This document shows, in pieces, positions 1-6,748 of a stretch of DNA of 8,633 nt. The notes beneath the pieces are model-generated. The model searched no databases and was not told where the DNA came from. It worked only from the letters and a program-made list of their open reading frames with translations. A program made the translations under genes and the position numbers. The stretch's first letter is position 1. Each line of letters opens with the position of its first letter. The DNA comes from an uncultured Bacteroides sp. (GTDB lineage: Bacteria > Bacteroidota > Bacteroidia > Bacteroidales > Bacteroidaceae): NCBI RefSeq assembly GCF_949298305.1, contig NZ_CASFWU010000104.1, positions 1 through 8,633 on the forward strand, written 5' to 3'.

Positions 1-1925
1 GAAGCCACGCTGCCGCTCTTGCCCTTGCGGGAGACGGCCAGCGAAGCCAGCTGGGGAACGTTGCTGCTCATGGTGTAGGGCATGTAGACGGCACGTACGT
101 CGAGCTGCGCCCCCTGCTCGCGGTTATAGCGTCCGGCAGCGGCCTCGAACAGGGCGTAGAAGGTGGGCAACAGGACTTTGCTGCCGCTCTTCACACCCGG
201 CTGGTAGGGATTCTGGTTGTAGGAGGTGTCGACCTTGTACATCAGCATCTGCAAGGCCTTGGCATGGGCATAAGCCGCCAGGAAGGCGTCGTTATCCTTC
301 GTCTGGAGGGCACGCATCATGCGGAGCACCGCCTCGCCGTACTGACCCACCAGCTTGAACTGCACCAGCCAGGGGTGCATCTCGGCCGTCAGGGCCGTGT
401 TCTCCTGCGAGGCCTCCAGCACGTCGGACGCCGCAATCACCTTCCGGCACTCGGCCTCCACCTGGCGGAAAGCGTCTTCGTCCAGCGCTCCACGCTCTTC
501 ATACGCCGTGCGCAGGGCCTGCAAGGCAGGCTGCAAGGCTACGGACTCGTCGCGGCGGAAGCCGTGGCCGTTGACGCCCAGGTCGGAATTGTGGGCGGCA
601 AAGGTCTCGAGAGCGGCGGCATGTTGGGGCATGAGGTTGCGGATGGCACGCTTCCAGGAGGCGTCGCTGTCGTAGTCGGACAGGTTCCAGGCATAGTCGG
701 CCACGCTGTAAAGGGCTATCTTGGAGGATTCGGCGTGCTCCATGGGGTTGGAGACGAAGCCTTCCATCTGGTCGGCAATGTCGAGGCCGTTGCCATAGAC
801 GGGGCCCATGAGCAGATGGTCGCGCACGTAGTCGGAAACGGGGAAGTTCCACCAGATGTAGGCCTTGCGCTTGAGCAGCGGGTTGATGAAGTCCATGGAT
901 TCGCGGTCGATGGTGGCGATGACGCGGTTGCCCGTCCACATAATCTGGATGCCGGGGTTCAGCTTCTCGCCCAGGGTGGTGAGATAGCCTCCGGCCACGT
1001 TGGACCACGCCTTGTTATACTCCGTGGGGCACATGATGAGCGGCTCCACGTCGCCCTTGGCCTTGACGAAGTGGTCGTCCAGGTAGTTGAGCAGTTCGGC
1101 CTGCTTGTCGGCCTTGGTGCCTTCGCCCGAGATGTCGTCGAAGAAGACGGCAAAGCCGCGCACGCCCAGCTGGTACATGCGCTCGAACTTGTCCATCAGG
1201 TTCTGACGGTCTTCGTCGTTCCACTTGATGTCCTGCCCCGGATGGATGGCCCAGTAGAAGATGACACCGTTCTCGGCGGCCTTGTCCACCAATTCCTTCA
1301 GTTGGGCCGCCTCGCGCTCGGGATAGGGTTTGCGCCAGTTGGGGGTGCTGTGGTAGGGGTCGTCCTTGGGGCCGTAAAGGTAGACGTTCATCTTGTTGCG
1401 CCCGTAGAACTCCAACTGGCTGAGACGGGCCTCGTGGCTCCAGGGGGTGCCGTAGAAGCCTTCGACCACGCCGCGGTAGGGCACGTCGGGATAGTCCGTA
1501 ATCTCGGCCAGGGGCAGACGGGGCAGGGTGAGCAGCTGGGCCAGCGTCTGCACGCCGTAGTAGGTGCCCCGCTCGTCGGCGCCGGCAATGACGATTTCGT
1601 CCTTCGCAATCTTCAGGTAGTAACCTTCGGGAGTGGAGGGGATGCGGCGGGCGTACTTACGCACGGCCTTGTCGCCTTTGGTTCCTACACTGATGCGGAA
1701 CGGCGCCTTCTCGGCCTTGCCCGGCAGCAGTTTTTCGAGCAGGAGCAGTGCGGGAGATGCCTCTCCCTTGAGGTCGGCCGAGAGAGTATAAGCCACGGGC
1801 AGCGCGATGCTGTCCTGAGAGGTTTCGTAAACTTGGGGGGTGGGTTGCAGATGGAATTCCTGTGCAGGCAGCATGCCCAAAGACAGGCAGCCGATGATTC
1901 CGGAGAGCAGTAGTCTTCTTTTCAT
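1..1925 (-). CDS. GH84 beta-N-acetylglucosaminidase (O-GlcNAcase-like), secreted; C-terminus cut by the window edge
   Basis: This enzyme is predicted to hydrolyse terminal beta-linked N-acetylglucosamine by the substrate-assisted mechanism of family GH84. The frame is open from ATG at 1925 to the left edge, about 641 codons. From memory, the Bacteroides thetaiotaomicron GH84 enzyme has about 737 residues, so roughly the last 95 are missing. It starts with a signal peptide (MKRRLLLSGIIGCLSLGMLPAQ, probable cleavage before the Q). An N-terminal alpha/beta domain of about 130 residues follows, then the catalytic barrel. The family motif RGVVEGFYGTPWS is present (E155), as are WAIHPGQDIKW and FAVFFDDISGEG, whose adjacent D263 and D264 match the GH84 catalytic aspartates. 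MCPTEYNK, QIMWTGNRV, YIWWNFPVSDY and NPMEHAESSKIA also match the B. thetaiotaomicron enzyme as I remember it. The family is certain; the natural substrate (mucin, glycoprotein or other) is inferred. A -7 promoter element lies 27 bases upstream. Confidence 0.95.
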   Translation of the reverse strand, partial: MKRRLLLSGIIGCLSLGMLPAQEFHLQPTPQVYETSQDSIALPVAYTLSADLKGEASPALLLLEKLLPGKAEKAPFRISVGTKGDKAVRKYARRIPSTPEGYYLKIAKDEIVIAGADERGTYYGVQTLAQLLTLPRLPLAEITDYPDVPYRGVVEGFYGTPWSHEARLSQLEFYGRNKMNVYLYGPKDDPYHSTPNWRKPYPEREAAQLKELVDKAAENGVIFYWAIHPGQDIKWNDEDRQNLMDKFERMYQLGVRGFAVFFDDISGEGTKADKQAELLNYLDDHFVKAKGDVEPLIMCPTEYNKAWSNVAGGYLTTLGEKLNPGIQIMWTGNRVIATIDRESMDFINPLLKRKAYIWWNFPVSDYVRDHLLMGPVYGNGLDIADQMEGFVSNPMEHAESSKIALYSVADYAWNLSDYDSDASWKRAIRNLMPQHAAALETFAAHNSDLGVNGHGFRRDESVALQPALQALRTAYEERGALDEDAFRQVEAECRKVIAASDVLEASQENTALTAEMHPWLVQFKLVGQYGEAVLRMMRALQTKDNDAFLAAYAHAKALQMLMYKVDTSYNQNPYQPGVKSGSKVLLPTFYALFEAAAGRYNREQGAQLDVRAVYMPYTMSSNVPQLASLAVSRKGKSGSVA

Positions 1926-1952
1926 AGGAGTTAGTTTAACAATGATTGACTA

Positions 1953-1960
1953 CAAAAATA
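1953..1960 (-). promoter_or_regulatory. Bacteroidetes -7 element of the GH84 gene
   Basis: The minus strand reads TATTTTTG, an exact match to the Bacteroidetes primary sigma -7 consensus TAnnTTTG, 27 bases before the GH84 start codon. No good TTTG -33 element is visible at the usual distance (about 1980-1983 by a 19-base spacer). That stretch is instead occupied by the end of an inverted repeat, so the promoter may depend on an activator or be open to repression. Confidence 0.6.
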
Positions 1961-1969
1961 CACCTTTCG

Positions 1970-1983
1970 GCGGTATAAACCGC
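1970..1983. promoter_or_regulatory. Short perfect inverted repeat over the -33 region of the GH84 promoter (possible operator)
   Basis: GCGGT-ATAA-ACCGC is a perfect 5-base inverted repeat with a 4-base centre. It lies 10 bases upstream of the GH84 -7 octamer and covers the place where the -33 contact is expected. A dyad in that position is typical of an operator, but the arms are short, so a chance origin is possible. A related GCGG...CCGC arrangement occurs at 3547-3569 on the other side of the neighbouring gene. Confidence 0.35.
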
Positions 1984-2045
1984 ATCCCGTTTTCTAAAAA
2001 AAAGTCAATACACCGGGACATCCACCCAATGTCGCAACAAATAAC

Positions 2046-2053
2046 TATTTTTG
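2046..2053 (+). promoter_or_regulatory. Bacteroidetes -7 element of the AlbA_2 gene
   Basis: The plus strand reads TATTTTTG, the same octamer as in the opposing GH84 promoter, 20 bases before the ATG at 2074. The -33 region (about 2022-2027) has only a weak match. The two -7 boxes point away from each other and are 85 bases apart, so the two promoters could be controlled separately. Confidence 0.6.
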
Positions 2054-2073
2054 TGTCATTATCATAGAAAGTT

Positions 2074-3471
2074 ATGCTGAATACAGAAGCCATACAAACA
2101 CTCATTGACAGCGGTGAAGGATATCATGTAGAATTTAAAGTCCGCATACCTTCAAAAGTCCGTGAACTGACGGAAGAAATCTGTGCTTTCGCCAATGCTG
2201 ACGGAGGACATTTGCTGATAGGAATAGACGACAGCGGACAAATCATAGGTACAGACTTGGAGAATGACAAACGTTCGGCCATTCAAGGCTCTATCAGTGA
2301 AATATCCCCGGCACTTCATTGCGAATTGTATCCGGTAAACATAAAAGACAAAACAATTTGGGCGATTGAGGTTCCATCCGGCAAGGACAAACCTTATATC
2401 TTCTCCGGCTCCATCTATGTACGCGAAGGGGCAAATTCGCAGAAACTTCACACAGCCGAAGAAATGCGCAGTTTCTTCCAAGAATGCAACAAGATTTTTT
2501 ACGACCACATTCCCTGCCTTTGGTTCAACATTCATACAGATGCAGACAAGCAAATGGTAAAAGACTTCCGGACAGAGGCCGGACTAAGCCCATCCACACC
2601 AGACAAACAGATATTAGACAACTTGGAATTATTCACCGACAAAGGAACGGCAAAGAACGGTGCAGCGATGTTCTTTGGCAAGCATCCCGAACAGAAGTTT
2701 CCACACGCAGTGACAAGATGTATTCTCTTTAAAGGTACAAGCAAAGTCTATATCATAGACGACAAGACTTTTGGCGGCCCACTATATCAACAATATTTAC
2801 AGGCTATGGCATGGCTGGAAAGCAAACTACAAGTAGCTTATAAAATAGAAGGAGCAGGACCGAGAGAGGAAATTTGGGAAATACCCCTAACCGTGTTTAA
2901 GGAAGCCATCATTAACGCCCTGTCACATCGCGACTATTACGAGCAGGGTGCAAACATTATGATAGAAATGTTTGATGACCGAGTAGAAATATCCAATCCA
3001 GGAGGACTTTTGCCCGCCGTTGCCAAAGATTTCGGCCATAAAAGCATGACACGCAATCCATTAATCTTCGGTTTGTTTACCCGTATGCACTTGGTGGAAA
3101 GAGTTGCATCCGGCATTCCACGTATGCAAGAAGCTATGAGGAAAGCCCATCTGCCCGAACCCCAATTCCATACAGAGGGAATGTTTACAGCGATATTCAA
3201 AAGAAGAATCAATATCCCTAACAATACCATAAATGATACTGTAAATGATACTGTAAATGACACTGTAAATAATGCCATCAGAGCCAAAGAACAAGAAGTT
3301 CTCAATATCATCAAACAAAATCCTGGACTTAAATCTCCCGAAATAGCAAGACTTATAGGCAAAAGCATATCCACCACCAAACGCTATTTGGGTTTTCTGG
3401 TCAAAGCTGGAAGCATAGAGTTTAAAGGAGCACAAAAAAGTGGAGGATATTTTTTTACCGAAAAGGACTGA
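2074..3471 (+). CDS. AlbA_2 (Schlafen-type) / HATPase_c_4 / winged-helix protein, putative regulator
   Basis: A 465-residue cytoplasmic protein with three recognisable parts. Residues about 14-130 form an AlbA_2 domain (EGYHVEFK, then EEICAFANADGGHLLIGIDD), found in Schlafen-like and putative nucleic-acid-binding proteins. Residues about 270-355 resemble the GHKL-type ATPase domain HATPase_c_4: FKEAIINALSHRDYY (E277 and N281 as the likely Mg-ATP residues), VEISNPGGLLP and VERVASGIPRM. Residues about 405-465 form a winged helix (SPEIARLIGKSISTTKRYLGFL). An NDTV repeat links the last two parts. Such proteins are often annotated as transcriptional regulators or, misleadingly, RecG-like helicases; no helicase motifs are visible. 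The start is supported by a -7 octamer 20 bases upstream. The gene is clearly richer in A/T than its neighbours and lies opposite to the glycosidase genes on both sides, which suggests later acquisition. Its target and role (regulation, stress or defence) cannot be read from the sequence. Confidence 0.9.
   Translation: MLNTEAIQTLIDSGEGYHVEFKVRIPSKVRELTEEICAFANADGGHLLIGIDDSGQIIGTDLENDKRSAIQGSISEISPALHCELYPVNIKDKTIWAIEVPSGKDKPYIFSGSIYVREGANSQKLHTAEEMRSFFQECNKIFYDHIPCLWFNIHTDADKQMVKDFRTEAGLSPSTPDKQILDNLELFTDKGTAKNGAAMFFGKHPEQKFPHAVTRCILFKGTSKVYIIDDKTFGGPLYQQYLQAMAWLESKLQVAYKIEGAGPREEIWEIPLTVFKEAIINALSHRDYYEQGANIMIEMFDDRVEISNPGGLLPAVAKDFGHKSMTRNPLIFGLFTRMHLVERVASGIPRMQEAMRKAHLPEPQFHTEGMFTAIFKRRINIPNNTINDTVNDTVNDTVNNAIRAKEQEVLNIIKQNPGLKSPEIARLIGKSISTTKRYLGFLVKAGSIEFKGAQKSGGYFFTEKD
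3229..3276 (+). repeat. In-frame 12-base tandem repeat coding for the NDTV linker
   Basis: Four consecutive 12-base units: ATAAATGATACT, GTAAATGATACT, GTAAATGACACT and a diverged GTAAATAATGCC. They encode I-NDT-V-NDT-V-NDT-V-NNA at about residues 386-401 of the AlbA_2 protein, between the ATPase-like domain and the winged helix. Because the unit is a multiple of three, gain or loss of copies by slippage would change linker length without breaking the frame. Confidence 0.85.
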
Positions 3472-3530
3472 AACACGCTCCGGACACCGACACCACCTTC
3501 CTCCTCATTTCAAGCACGCACCATGCGGAT

Positions 3531-3582
3531 GGCACGAAAGGACACGGCGGTACATCCGTAGAAAGCCGCATCCTTCCGTGCC
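3531..3582. repeat. Long inverted repeat between convergent genes (possible weak bidirectional terminator)
   Basis: Arms 3531-3542 (GGCACGAAAGGA) and 3571-3582 (TCCTTCCGTGCC) pair at 11 of 12 positions in the plus-strand RNA. In the minus-strand RNA all 12 pair, one as G-U. An inner GCGG (3547-3550) can also pair with CCGC (3566-3569). It sits between the AlbA_2 stop and the GH97 stop, where transcripts from both sides meet. Neither side has a clear U-run, so it is not a standard intrinsic terminator. The remainder of 3472-3610 shows no gene. Confidence 0.55.
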
Positions 3583-3610
3583 TGAGAACCCGATAAGCCA
3601 GACAGGCCCG

Positions 3611-5536
3611 TCACTGCATTTTCTTCTTAATCAGCAGGCAACTGCCGCCACCGGGAGCCAGCTTCACGCGGACGACGGAACCGGCCGTCACCGGTTGGCG
3701 GCTCACTTTCAGCACCTCGCGGTTGGTCAGGTAGTGGGCATCGTCGCCGTCTTCCACAACCGTTGCCTCATAGTCCACGCCTTTCTCCAGAAAGTCCAGG
3801 GGGATGTCGAGCGTGCGGGCCTCTTCGTTGGTGGCAACGCCGACGAGGTAGGCGTCGCGGGTCTGCCTCATCATGGCAATGTACTTGCCTATCTCTCCGC
3901 AAAGGGTACGGCTCTCCAGCCAAGGCATCTGCTGCGCACTGAGAAATTCCAGCAGAGGGGGATATTTACGATAAAACTCGGGAATGTCGGGGATGACCGT
4001 GGCACCCGAGAAGACAATGAGCGTGCGGGCAGCCTCGGACACCAGCGTAGAAGGCACCGGCTGGCTTTCGTCCACACGGGTGGTGTGTCCCTGGCGCAGG
4101 TCGAACATGCCGTTGTTCATGTCGATGGGGCCGGCTATCATGTTGACAAAGACAGAGGTGACGAAGGTCTTGGGCTGGAACACACGGTGGGCGTCGAGCT
4201 GTGCCTGGCAGTACTCGCGCGTGACGGCGTTGGGCCAGGTGCGCATCTGTCCGTAGGGATGGACGGGGCCGTCGTGGAAGTCGACAAGCAACTTGTTCTG
4301 GGCACACAGGGCGGTAATGCGCTGCGTCCACAGGTTCTTCTCGCGCGGGCTGCCGGTCATGAAGCCGTACTTGATGCCGGCCGCTCCCCACGAGGCATAT
4401 TGCGAGAGGGTCTCTTCGATGGGATAACGGCGTCCGCCCACATCGTTCAGATAGAGCCAGATGCCCACCCCTTTTTCACGGCCGTAGCGGATGATGCGCT
4501 TCACGTCGGCCGCCTTGTCGCCCGAAACGGGATTGGATTCCGCCTCGTGTTCGGGGCCGTACCAGTTGGCGTCGAGCACCAGGTAGGGGAAATGCTGCTC
4601 GGCCGCAAAATCCACCATGCGCACCCAGGAGGAATAGTTCATCCCATAGGTGAAGCCTTCCCATTGGGCACCGTCAATCCGCCAGTCCCAGACGGCCACG
4701 CCGGGCTTCACCCAGGAGAAGTCGCCCGCAGGCTCGGGATTGAGCAGCTCGAGCAGGTGGGAATCCACCATCGCGCCGGGAGTGCGCCCCACAAAAAGCA
4801 CGCGCCAGGCCGAGAGATAGCCCGCAGCGAGGTCTACCGCCTCCGGTTCCACGCAGAAAGCGCGCTCGCCCTTGACCGAACGCAGAAGCAGGGGGGCATC
4901 GGTGCGGAGGTCGGCCTCGTGGAGGGCCATATAGAGGGCTGTGTCCACCTGTACCGTCATCACCGGCTGGCGGATGCCGTCGGACTCGGTGAGGCGCTCG
5001 GGTCCGATGTTGTGCCATTCGTTGTTATAGAACCAGGCGGTATAGTCACCGTTGAAGGCAAAGCGGGTGCTCTCCGTCAGGCCTTCGGCCTTCAGAGCGG
5101 AGCCTTCAGGGACCAGGTAGCGGAAAGCCACCCCGTCGTCGTAGGCACGGAAGGCCATGCCGAAGGTCTCGCCGGCGTCAGCGCCGGTGAAAGTGAGGGT
5201 AAGTTCGTTGTAACGGTCGGGCACGCTGCTGCGTTTGCCCCAGACGGGCTTCCATACGCCGTCGTGCGACTGCCGCTTGGCATCGGTCAGTTTGAAACGG
5301 TCGGCCGCAGGCAGCAGTCGGCCCAGAGTGTCGCGGTAGCCCAGCAGGGAGGTATCGAGCACGAGGGAATCGCTGGCTGAAAGGCGGTAACACCAGGCCC
5401 CCCTGCCAGACTGAATCACCTCAAGAGAAATGTTTCCGTCGGGCGAAGTCAAAACATAGTCCGCACGTCCTGCACATGCAGCCAAGGAAAAGAAGGAAAA
5501 TAACAACAGGAAGAATTTTGTCATGTATTTCATCAT
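3611..5536 (-). CDS. GH97 family alpha-glycosidase (retaining-type, alpha-galactosidase-like), lipoprotein
   Basis: A 641-residue exo-alpha-glycosidase of family GH97, which includes the inverting alpha-glucosidase SusB and retaining alpha-galactosidases. The N-terminus has a lipoprotein signal with lipobox LAAC (MKYMTKFFLLLFSFFSLAAC). The following AGRADY does not look like a surface-export signal, so a periplasmic location is likelier. Layout: N-terminal beta-sandwich to about residue 275, including the typical YRLSASDSLVLD and ETFGMAFRAYDDGVAFRY; barrel from about 280 to 550 (WDWRIDGAQWEG, YLVLDANWYG, GVGIWLYLNDV); C-terminal beta domain. LLVDFHDG places D419 where the retaining subgroup has its nucleophile. 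The acid/base is uncertain, and the common IKxDF motif reads IKYGF here. Start candidates are ATG at 5536, 5533 or 5524, all giving a workable signal peptide. No convincing promoter was found; a nested inverted repeat lies about 40 bases upstream. Family confident; sugar specificity inferred. Confidence 0.92.
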   Translation of the reverse strand: MMKYMTKFFLLLFSFFSLAACAGRADYVLTSPDGNISLEVIQSGRGAWCYRLSASDSLVLDTSLLGYRDTLGRLLPAADRFKLTDAKRQSHDGVWKPVWGKRSSVPDRYNELTLTFTGADAGETFGMAFRAYDDGVAFRYLVPEGSALKAEGLTESTRFAFNGDYTAWFYNNEWHNIGPERLTESDGIRQPVMTVQVDTALYMALHEADLRTDAPLLLRSVKGERAFCVEPEAVDLAAGYLSAWRVLFVGRTPGAMVDSHLLELLNPEPAGDFSWVKPGVAVWDWRIDGAQWEGFTYGMNYSSWVRMVDFAAEQHFPYLVLDANWYGPEHEAESNPVSGDKAADVKRIIRYGREKGVGIWLYLNDVGGRRYPIEETLSQYASWGAAGIKYGFMTGSPREKNLWTQRITALCAQNKLLVDFHDGPVHPYGQMRTWPNAVTREYCQAQLDAHRVFQPKTFVTSVFVNMIAGPIDMNNGMFDLRQGHTTRVDESQPVPSTLVSEAARTLIVFSGATVIPDIPEFYRKYPPLLEFLSAQQMPWLESRTLCGEIGKYIAMMRQTRDAYLVGVATNEEARTLDIPLDFLEKGVDYEATVVEDGDDAHYLTNREVLKVSRQPVTAGSVVRVKLAPGGGSCLLIKKKMQ

Positions 5537-5575
5537 ATTATCAATGTACTCAAGTTTCGGGTTCGATATTTTGTT

Positions 5576-5727
5576 AGAAGTTAAGAAGTTATAGAAGTTA
5601 TCACTTCGCTTTGCTCTGCTGGAAGTTAAAGCCGATAGTCCTGCAAAAGGAAAAATGGGCAGTAACTGGTCTATTGGCCTTTAACTTCTAAGCCCGCCCT
5701 GGCGGGCGATAACTCTTTCTAACTCCT
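5576..5727. repeat. Nested inverted-repeat element upstream of the GH97 gene (MITE-like or structured leader)
   Basis: About 150 bases with dyad symmetry at several levels. The left edge has three copies of AGAAGTTA (5576-5583, 5584-5591, 5593-5600). Outer arms 5584-5602 and 5708-5727 are imperfect inverted copies (left ends in AGTTATC, right begins GATAACT). Inner arms 5622-5644 and 5659-5688 pair through GAAGTTAAAG with CTTTAACTTC, CCGATAG with CTATTGG (one G-U) and CTGC with GCAG, enclosing an A-rich loop. A perfect hairpin GCCCGCC-CT-GGCGGGC (5692-5707) sits between the inner and outer right arms. No reading frame of note lies inside. It may be a dispersed intergenic repeat, a remnant mobile element, or a folded 5' leader of the GH97 mRNA. 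Confidence 0.7.
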
Positions 5728-5753
5728 GCAAGTTTGGCTTCGCCGATTTTCAA

Positions 5754-5768
5754 TTCGGTAAAACCGAA
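5754..5768. repeat. Small perfect hairpin TTCGGT-AAA-ACCGAA
   Basis: Perfect 6-base arms with a 3-base loop, in the otherwise gene-free stretch between lptB and the GH97 gene. A second A/T-only dyad (ATAAAT-GT-ATTTAT, 5775-5788) follows directly. Neither has an adjacent T-run that would make it a clear terminator. Apart from these and the neighbouring elements I see nothing in 5728-5864. Confidence 0.4.
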
Positions 5769-5864
5769 ACTTAAATAAATGTATTTATCAAGTCCATTAA
5801 CAGTCAAGCCGATAACCTGAAGGGAAGAAGAATTTCCTGCCCCCAAATTATCGACTTTACTGCA

Positions 5865-5909
5865 GCAAGTCGGCACGCACGGTTGGAAAGCCGACGAAAC
5901 CGGACTTGC
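5865..5909 (-). terminator. Hairpin just downstream of lptB, possible terminator
   Basis: Starting 25 bases after the lptB stop, two stems can form: GCAAGTC (5865-5871) with GACTTGC (5903-5909), and GTCGGC (5869-5874) with GCCGAC (5890-5895). They share a few bases, so they compete or stack. The position suits a terminator of the minus-strand lptB transcript. No strong U-run follows in the minus RNA, so termination may be inefficient or Rho-assisted, and the assignment is tentative. Confidence 0.35.
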
Positions 5910-5934
5910 GGTATATAGCCTTATTACAGATTTC

Positions 5935-6690
5935 TCAGACCATGAAATCCTTGCGGCGCAGCACGAAGCTGTTGCTGAGGTACTTTTCGCGCACAATTTT
6001 ATTCTCGGCCAGCTCTTCGGGCGTTCCCTGGAAAAGAATCTTGCCCTCGAAGAGCAGATAGGCACGACTGGTGATGCTCAGCGTCTCCTGCACGTTGTGG
6101 TCGGTAATGAGGATGCCGATGTTCTTGTCCTTCAGCCTCCAGACAATCTGCTGGATGTCCTCCACGGCAATGGGGTCTACGCCGGCAAAGGGTTCGTCGA
6201 GCATGATGAACTTGGGGTCAATGGCCAGGCAGCGGGCAATCTCCGTGCGACGGCGCTCACCGCCCGACAGCTGGTTTCCCTTGTTCTTGCGCACCTTCTG
6301 CAAGCGGAATTCGGCAATCAGGCTTTCCAGCTTCTCCTTCTGGTAGTCCAGCGGCTTATTGGTCAGCTCCAGCACCGAGGCGATGTTGTCCTCCACACTC
6401 ATCTGGCGGAATACGGATGCCTCCTGCGCCAGGTAGCCGATGCCCGTCTGGGCACGCTTGTAGACGGGATATTTGGTGATGTCCAGGTCGTCCAGAAAGA
6501 TACGCCCCTCGTTGGGGGTGATGAGTCCTACGGTCATGTAGAACGACGTGGTCTTACCGGCCCCGTTAGGACCCAGCAAGCCGACAATCTCGCCCTGCTT
6601 CACGTCGAAAGAGACGTGGCTCACCACCGTGCGCTTGCCATACTTTTTCACGAGGTCTTCCGTACGAAGCACCATTTTGCTTTCTTCCAT
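5935..6690 (-). CDS. lptB: LptB, ATPase of the lipopolysaccharide export ABC transporter
   Basis: A 251-residue cytoplasmic ATPase that, with LptF, LptG and LptC, extracts lipopolysaccharide from the inner membrane and drives it along the Lpt bridge. All ABC motifs are intact: Walker A GPNGAGKTT (residues 40-48), Q-loop YLAQEASVFRQ (Q89), signature LSGGE (141-145) followed by RRRTEIARCLA, Walker B FIMLDEPFAGVDP (D165, E166) and switch histidine ITDHNVQET (H198). The LLGPNGAGKTTSFYM, QEASVFR and FAGVDPIAVEDI strings are characteristic of LptB rather than other ABC ATPases. The length is near the family norm, with a short C-terminal extension (VLRRKDFMV). ATG at 6690 is chosen because a -7 octamer lies 20 bases upstream; ATG at 6675 is possible. 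It is transcribed away from mlaE/mlaF. In Escherichia coli, lptB also lies in one gene cluster with the mla genes. Confidence 0.95.
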   Translation of the reverse strand: MEESKMVLRTEDLVKKYGKRTVVSHVSFDVKQGEIVGLLGPNGAGKTTSFYMTVGLITPNEGRIFLDDLDITKYPVYKRAQTGIGYLAQEASVFRQMSVEDNIASVLELTNKPLDYQKEKLESLIAEFRLQKVRKNKGNQLSGGERRRTEIARCLAIDPKFIMLDEPFAGVDPIAVEDIQQIVWRLKDKNIGILITDHNVQETLSITSRAYLLFEGKILFQGTPEELAENKIVREKYLSNSFVLRRKDFMV

Positions 6691-6710
6691 ACACTTGTGT
6701 TATTTTGCCG

Positions 6711-6718
6711 CAAATATA
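6711..6718 (-). promoter_or_regulatory. Bacteroidetes -7 element of lptB
   Basis: The minus strand reads TATATTTG, an exact TAnnTTTG match, 20 bases before the lptB start codon. The matching -33 position would fall at about 6738-6742, on top of the -7 element of the opposing mlaE promoter. No good TTTG is visible there. Confidence 0.6.
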
Positions 6719-6740
6719 ACAAGAATATGCCGAAAAGCCG

Positions 6741-6748
6741 TACATTTG
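6741..6748 (+). promoter_or_regulatory. Bacteroidetes -7 element of mlaE-mlaF
   Basis: The plus strand reads TACATTTG, an exact TAnnTTTG match, 21 bases before the mlaE ATG. Its -33 region (about 6718-6722) abuts the lptB -7 box. A good TTTG occurs only at 6704-6707, too far upstream for normal spacing. Confidence 0.6.

Noticed and set aside
264..1913. Plus-strand open frame of 549 codons
   Set aside because: It is the antisense of the GH84 gene, whose minus-strand protein matches a known family throughout. The plus-strand translation has no recognisable domain and results from G/C-rich codon bias.
3440..5380. Plus-strand open frame of 646 codons
   Set aside because: Antisense of the GH97 gene; the first part also overlaps the AlbA_2 end. 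The protein is rich in H, G, V and A in the way antisense readings are, with no motifs.
5576..5600. Start of a CRISPR array (three AGAAGTTA copies)
   Set aside because: Units are 8 bases with 0-1 base between them; there are no spacers of constant length and no cas genes.
5688..6065. Minus-strand open frame of 125 codons overlapping the lptB end
   Set aside because: Out of frame with lptB over its first half, and the remainder reads through the intergenic hairpins. No start signal or domain.
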